From the NCBI GenBank assembly GCA_010645155.1, contig CM021319.1, forward strand, positions 3,061,765 to 3,125,764: DNA of 64,000 nucleotides, in the 5' to 3' direction. Shown in pieces: positions 62,937 to 64,000 of the stretch. The position numbers were made by a program, and so were the translations under genes. The notes under the pieces were generated by a model. That model was not told where the DNA came from. It saw only the letters and a program-made list of their open reading frames with translations, and made no database searches. Numbering within the stretch: the stretch's first letter is position 1; the number at the start of each line of letters is the position of its first letter. This DNA is from Tigriopus japonicus (taxonomy: Eukaryota > Arthropoda > Copepoda > Harpacticoida > Harpacticidae).

Positions 62937-63527
62937 ATGAGATGCGACCTCTTGCGGGCGGCGCATGCGTTCTTTAGACCCTACAAGCATAATTTCGCTA
63001 CAATAGCGTTTGATTATAACTATTTCTTGACCATTAGAAGTTGTCCAATCGTGCTGACAACAGTTTTTCAAAAGGACTTTGATATTTTTGAACAGTTTGT
63101 GATGTTTATTCAACTGATCTCAATTTTAATTAATTGAATAAATTGGTGTTCGATGTTGCATTTTGACCTTGAGCCTTGAATATTCTTTGATGTGCCAGTA
63201 CTTAGCTTTGCTCCATGAAAGTGCTCCAATACTTTCAATATCATGTTTCAATGTCAGAGTATCCCAATGAAGACATTTTGTTAAATGTTTTGTTTTTATT
63301 GAAAGGATCCTTTGGACACCGATTTCTTTAATAATTTCTGAGGCAGACCCGTTGATTAAACCTCGATAACTGTTTAACCTGATCATAATCCTCATTTTTG
63401 AAAAAAGTTGTCGGCACGATTGGACTACTCCTTATGGTCGAAAAATGGTTATAATCAAAGGTTATTGTTGTGAAATTATGCTTTTTGGGTCTGAACACTT
63501 GCGCCCGCAAGAGGTCGCATCTCAAGA
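62937..63527. mobile_element. Inverted-repeat element, about 590 bp, arms about 165 bp
   Basis: The ends gagatgcgacctcttgcggg and (inverted) cccgcaagaggtcgcatctc are followed by about 165 bp of inverted similarity (to about 63100 and from about 63360). Short frames in the arms are by-products. The target duplication is not resolved. Confidence 0.82.
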
Positions 63528-64000
63528 TTTCCCTCTATACTCTAGAGCTCTAGACCAAACCACATTTTAGTTTCTTAATTGGAGTATGAAAATGTTTCAT
63601 GTTTTACATTATTAGCTATCTAGTGCTCTCAAAAATTATTTTCAGTGTCTTGTAATTGCAATGTATATTATATAAAAAAAATTTATATTCTCAAAAATTA
63701 TTGTTTGTAATTGCGTATTTTGTGCTTAAACATCATGCATCATATTCATTTTTCACACAGAGTAATTGAATTTTTAGTGTTTAGAAATACAGATATGACA
63801 GGGCTGACGGGCCAAGTGTAGGTTTGGAGTTTTGTCATATTCAGTACATTAGAAAAAAGCTTCCACTTCCGATGCAACTGAGGTTCACAGATTTTTTTTT
63901 GATCACTCCTCTTAAGTAAGAAAGGCTGAGATACTAAGAATATTAAGTCCACTTCAACCCAAAATATTGCCCTTCTCCTCATGAAGGACAAATGCAAGGC
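63528..64000. other. No gene seen
   Basis: AT-rich DNA up to the window edge. Confidence 0.4.

Noticed and set aside
63126..63395. 89-codon minus-strand frame inside an inverted-repeat element, considered as a transposase or RT fragment
   Set aside because: No catalytic motif of any family could be recognised.
1..64000. CRISPR arrays, operons, prophage or bacterial defence systems
   Set aside because: No regularly spaced repeats with unique spacers and no bacterial gene organisation; spliced eukaryotic genes throughout.

Overview
The window is eukaryotic nuclear DNA, most likely from an arthropod and probably a crustacean such as a copepod. The evidence is multi-exon genes with canonical GT/AG introns, an arthropod-type ionotropic receptor (IR), a Klingon-type Ig/FN3 cell-surface protein, tRNA-derived SINEs, LINE and Tc1/mariner remnants, and many non-autonomous DNA transposons. 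The taxonomic call is inference; I see no decisive marker.

Layout. Positions 1-26.5 kb are accessory, repeat-dominated DNA. They hold two decayed LINE reverse-transcriptase copies (697-1320 minus; 14620-15690 plus), a mariner remnant with a tail-to-tail inverted repeat (10360-11455), and at least five hAT-like non-autonomous elements with 8-bp target duplications. They also hold a stack of transposons nested inside transposons at 17899-24191. The only intact gene here is an ionotropic receptor on the minus strand (6011-8754, two exons, 593 aa), with a decayed partial duplicate of its 3' end at 3150-3400.

Positions 26.9-33.5 kb hold two convergent genes. One is a plus-strand homologue of vertebrate C1orf198 (26923-31047, four exons, about 496 aa). 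The other is a minus-strand GPATCH11 homologue (31367-33463, four exons, 310 aa). About 320 bp separate their stop codons.

Positions 33.8-36.2 kb hold two tRNA-derived SINEs and a foldback element. Positions 36.65-54.5 kb hold one large minus-strand gene, read here as ten phase-consistent exons encoding three Ig domains, one FN3 domain and a hydrophobic C-terminus. It matches Drosophila klingon in layout and in many landmark residues. Its first exon (signal peptide) was not found. Its introns are nearly free of recognisable transposons, in sharp contrast to the left half of the window. A 127-base N gap lies in one of its introns inside a tandem repeat. From 54.5 kb to the end I see no convincing gene, only one SINE fragment and one inverted-repeat element.

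The genes do not form a pathway: a chemosensory-type receptor, an uncharacterised adaptor-like protein, a G-patch nuclear protein and a neural cell-adhesion protein. The most unusual signal is the architecture of the mobile DNA. Several unrelated hAT-like families each carry iterated 6-8 bp motifs just inside their ends, and 17.9-24.2 kb preserves a readable order of insertions. I found no evidence of a new defence, toxin or biosynthetic system.
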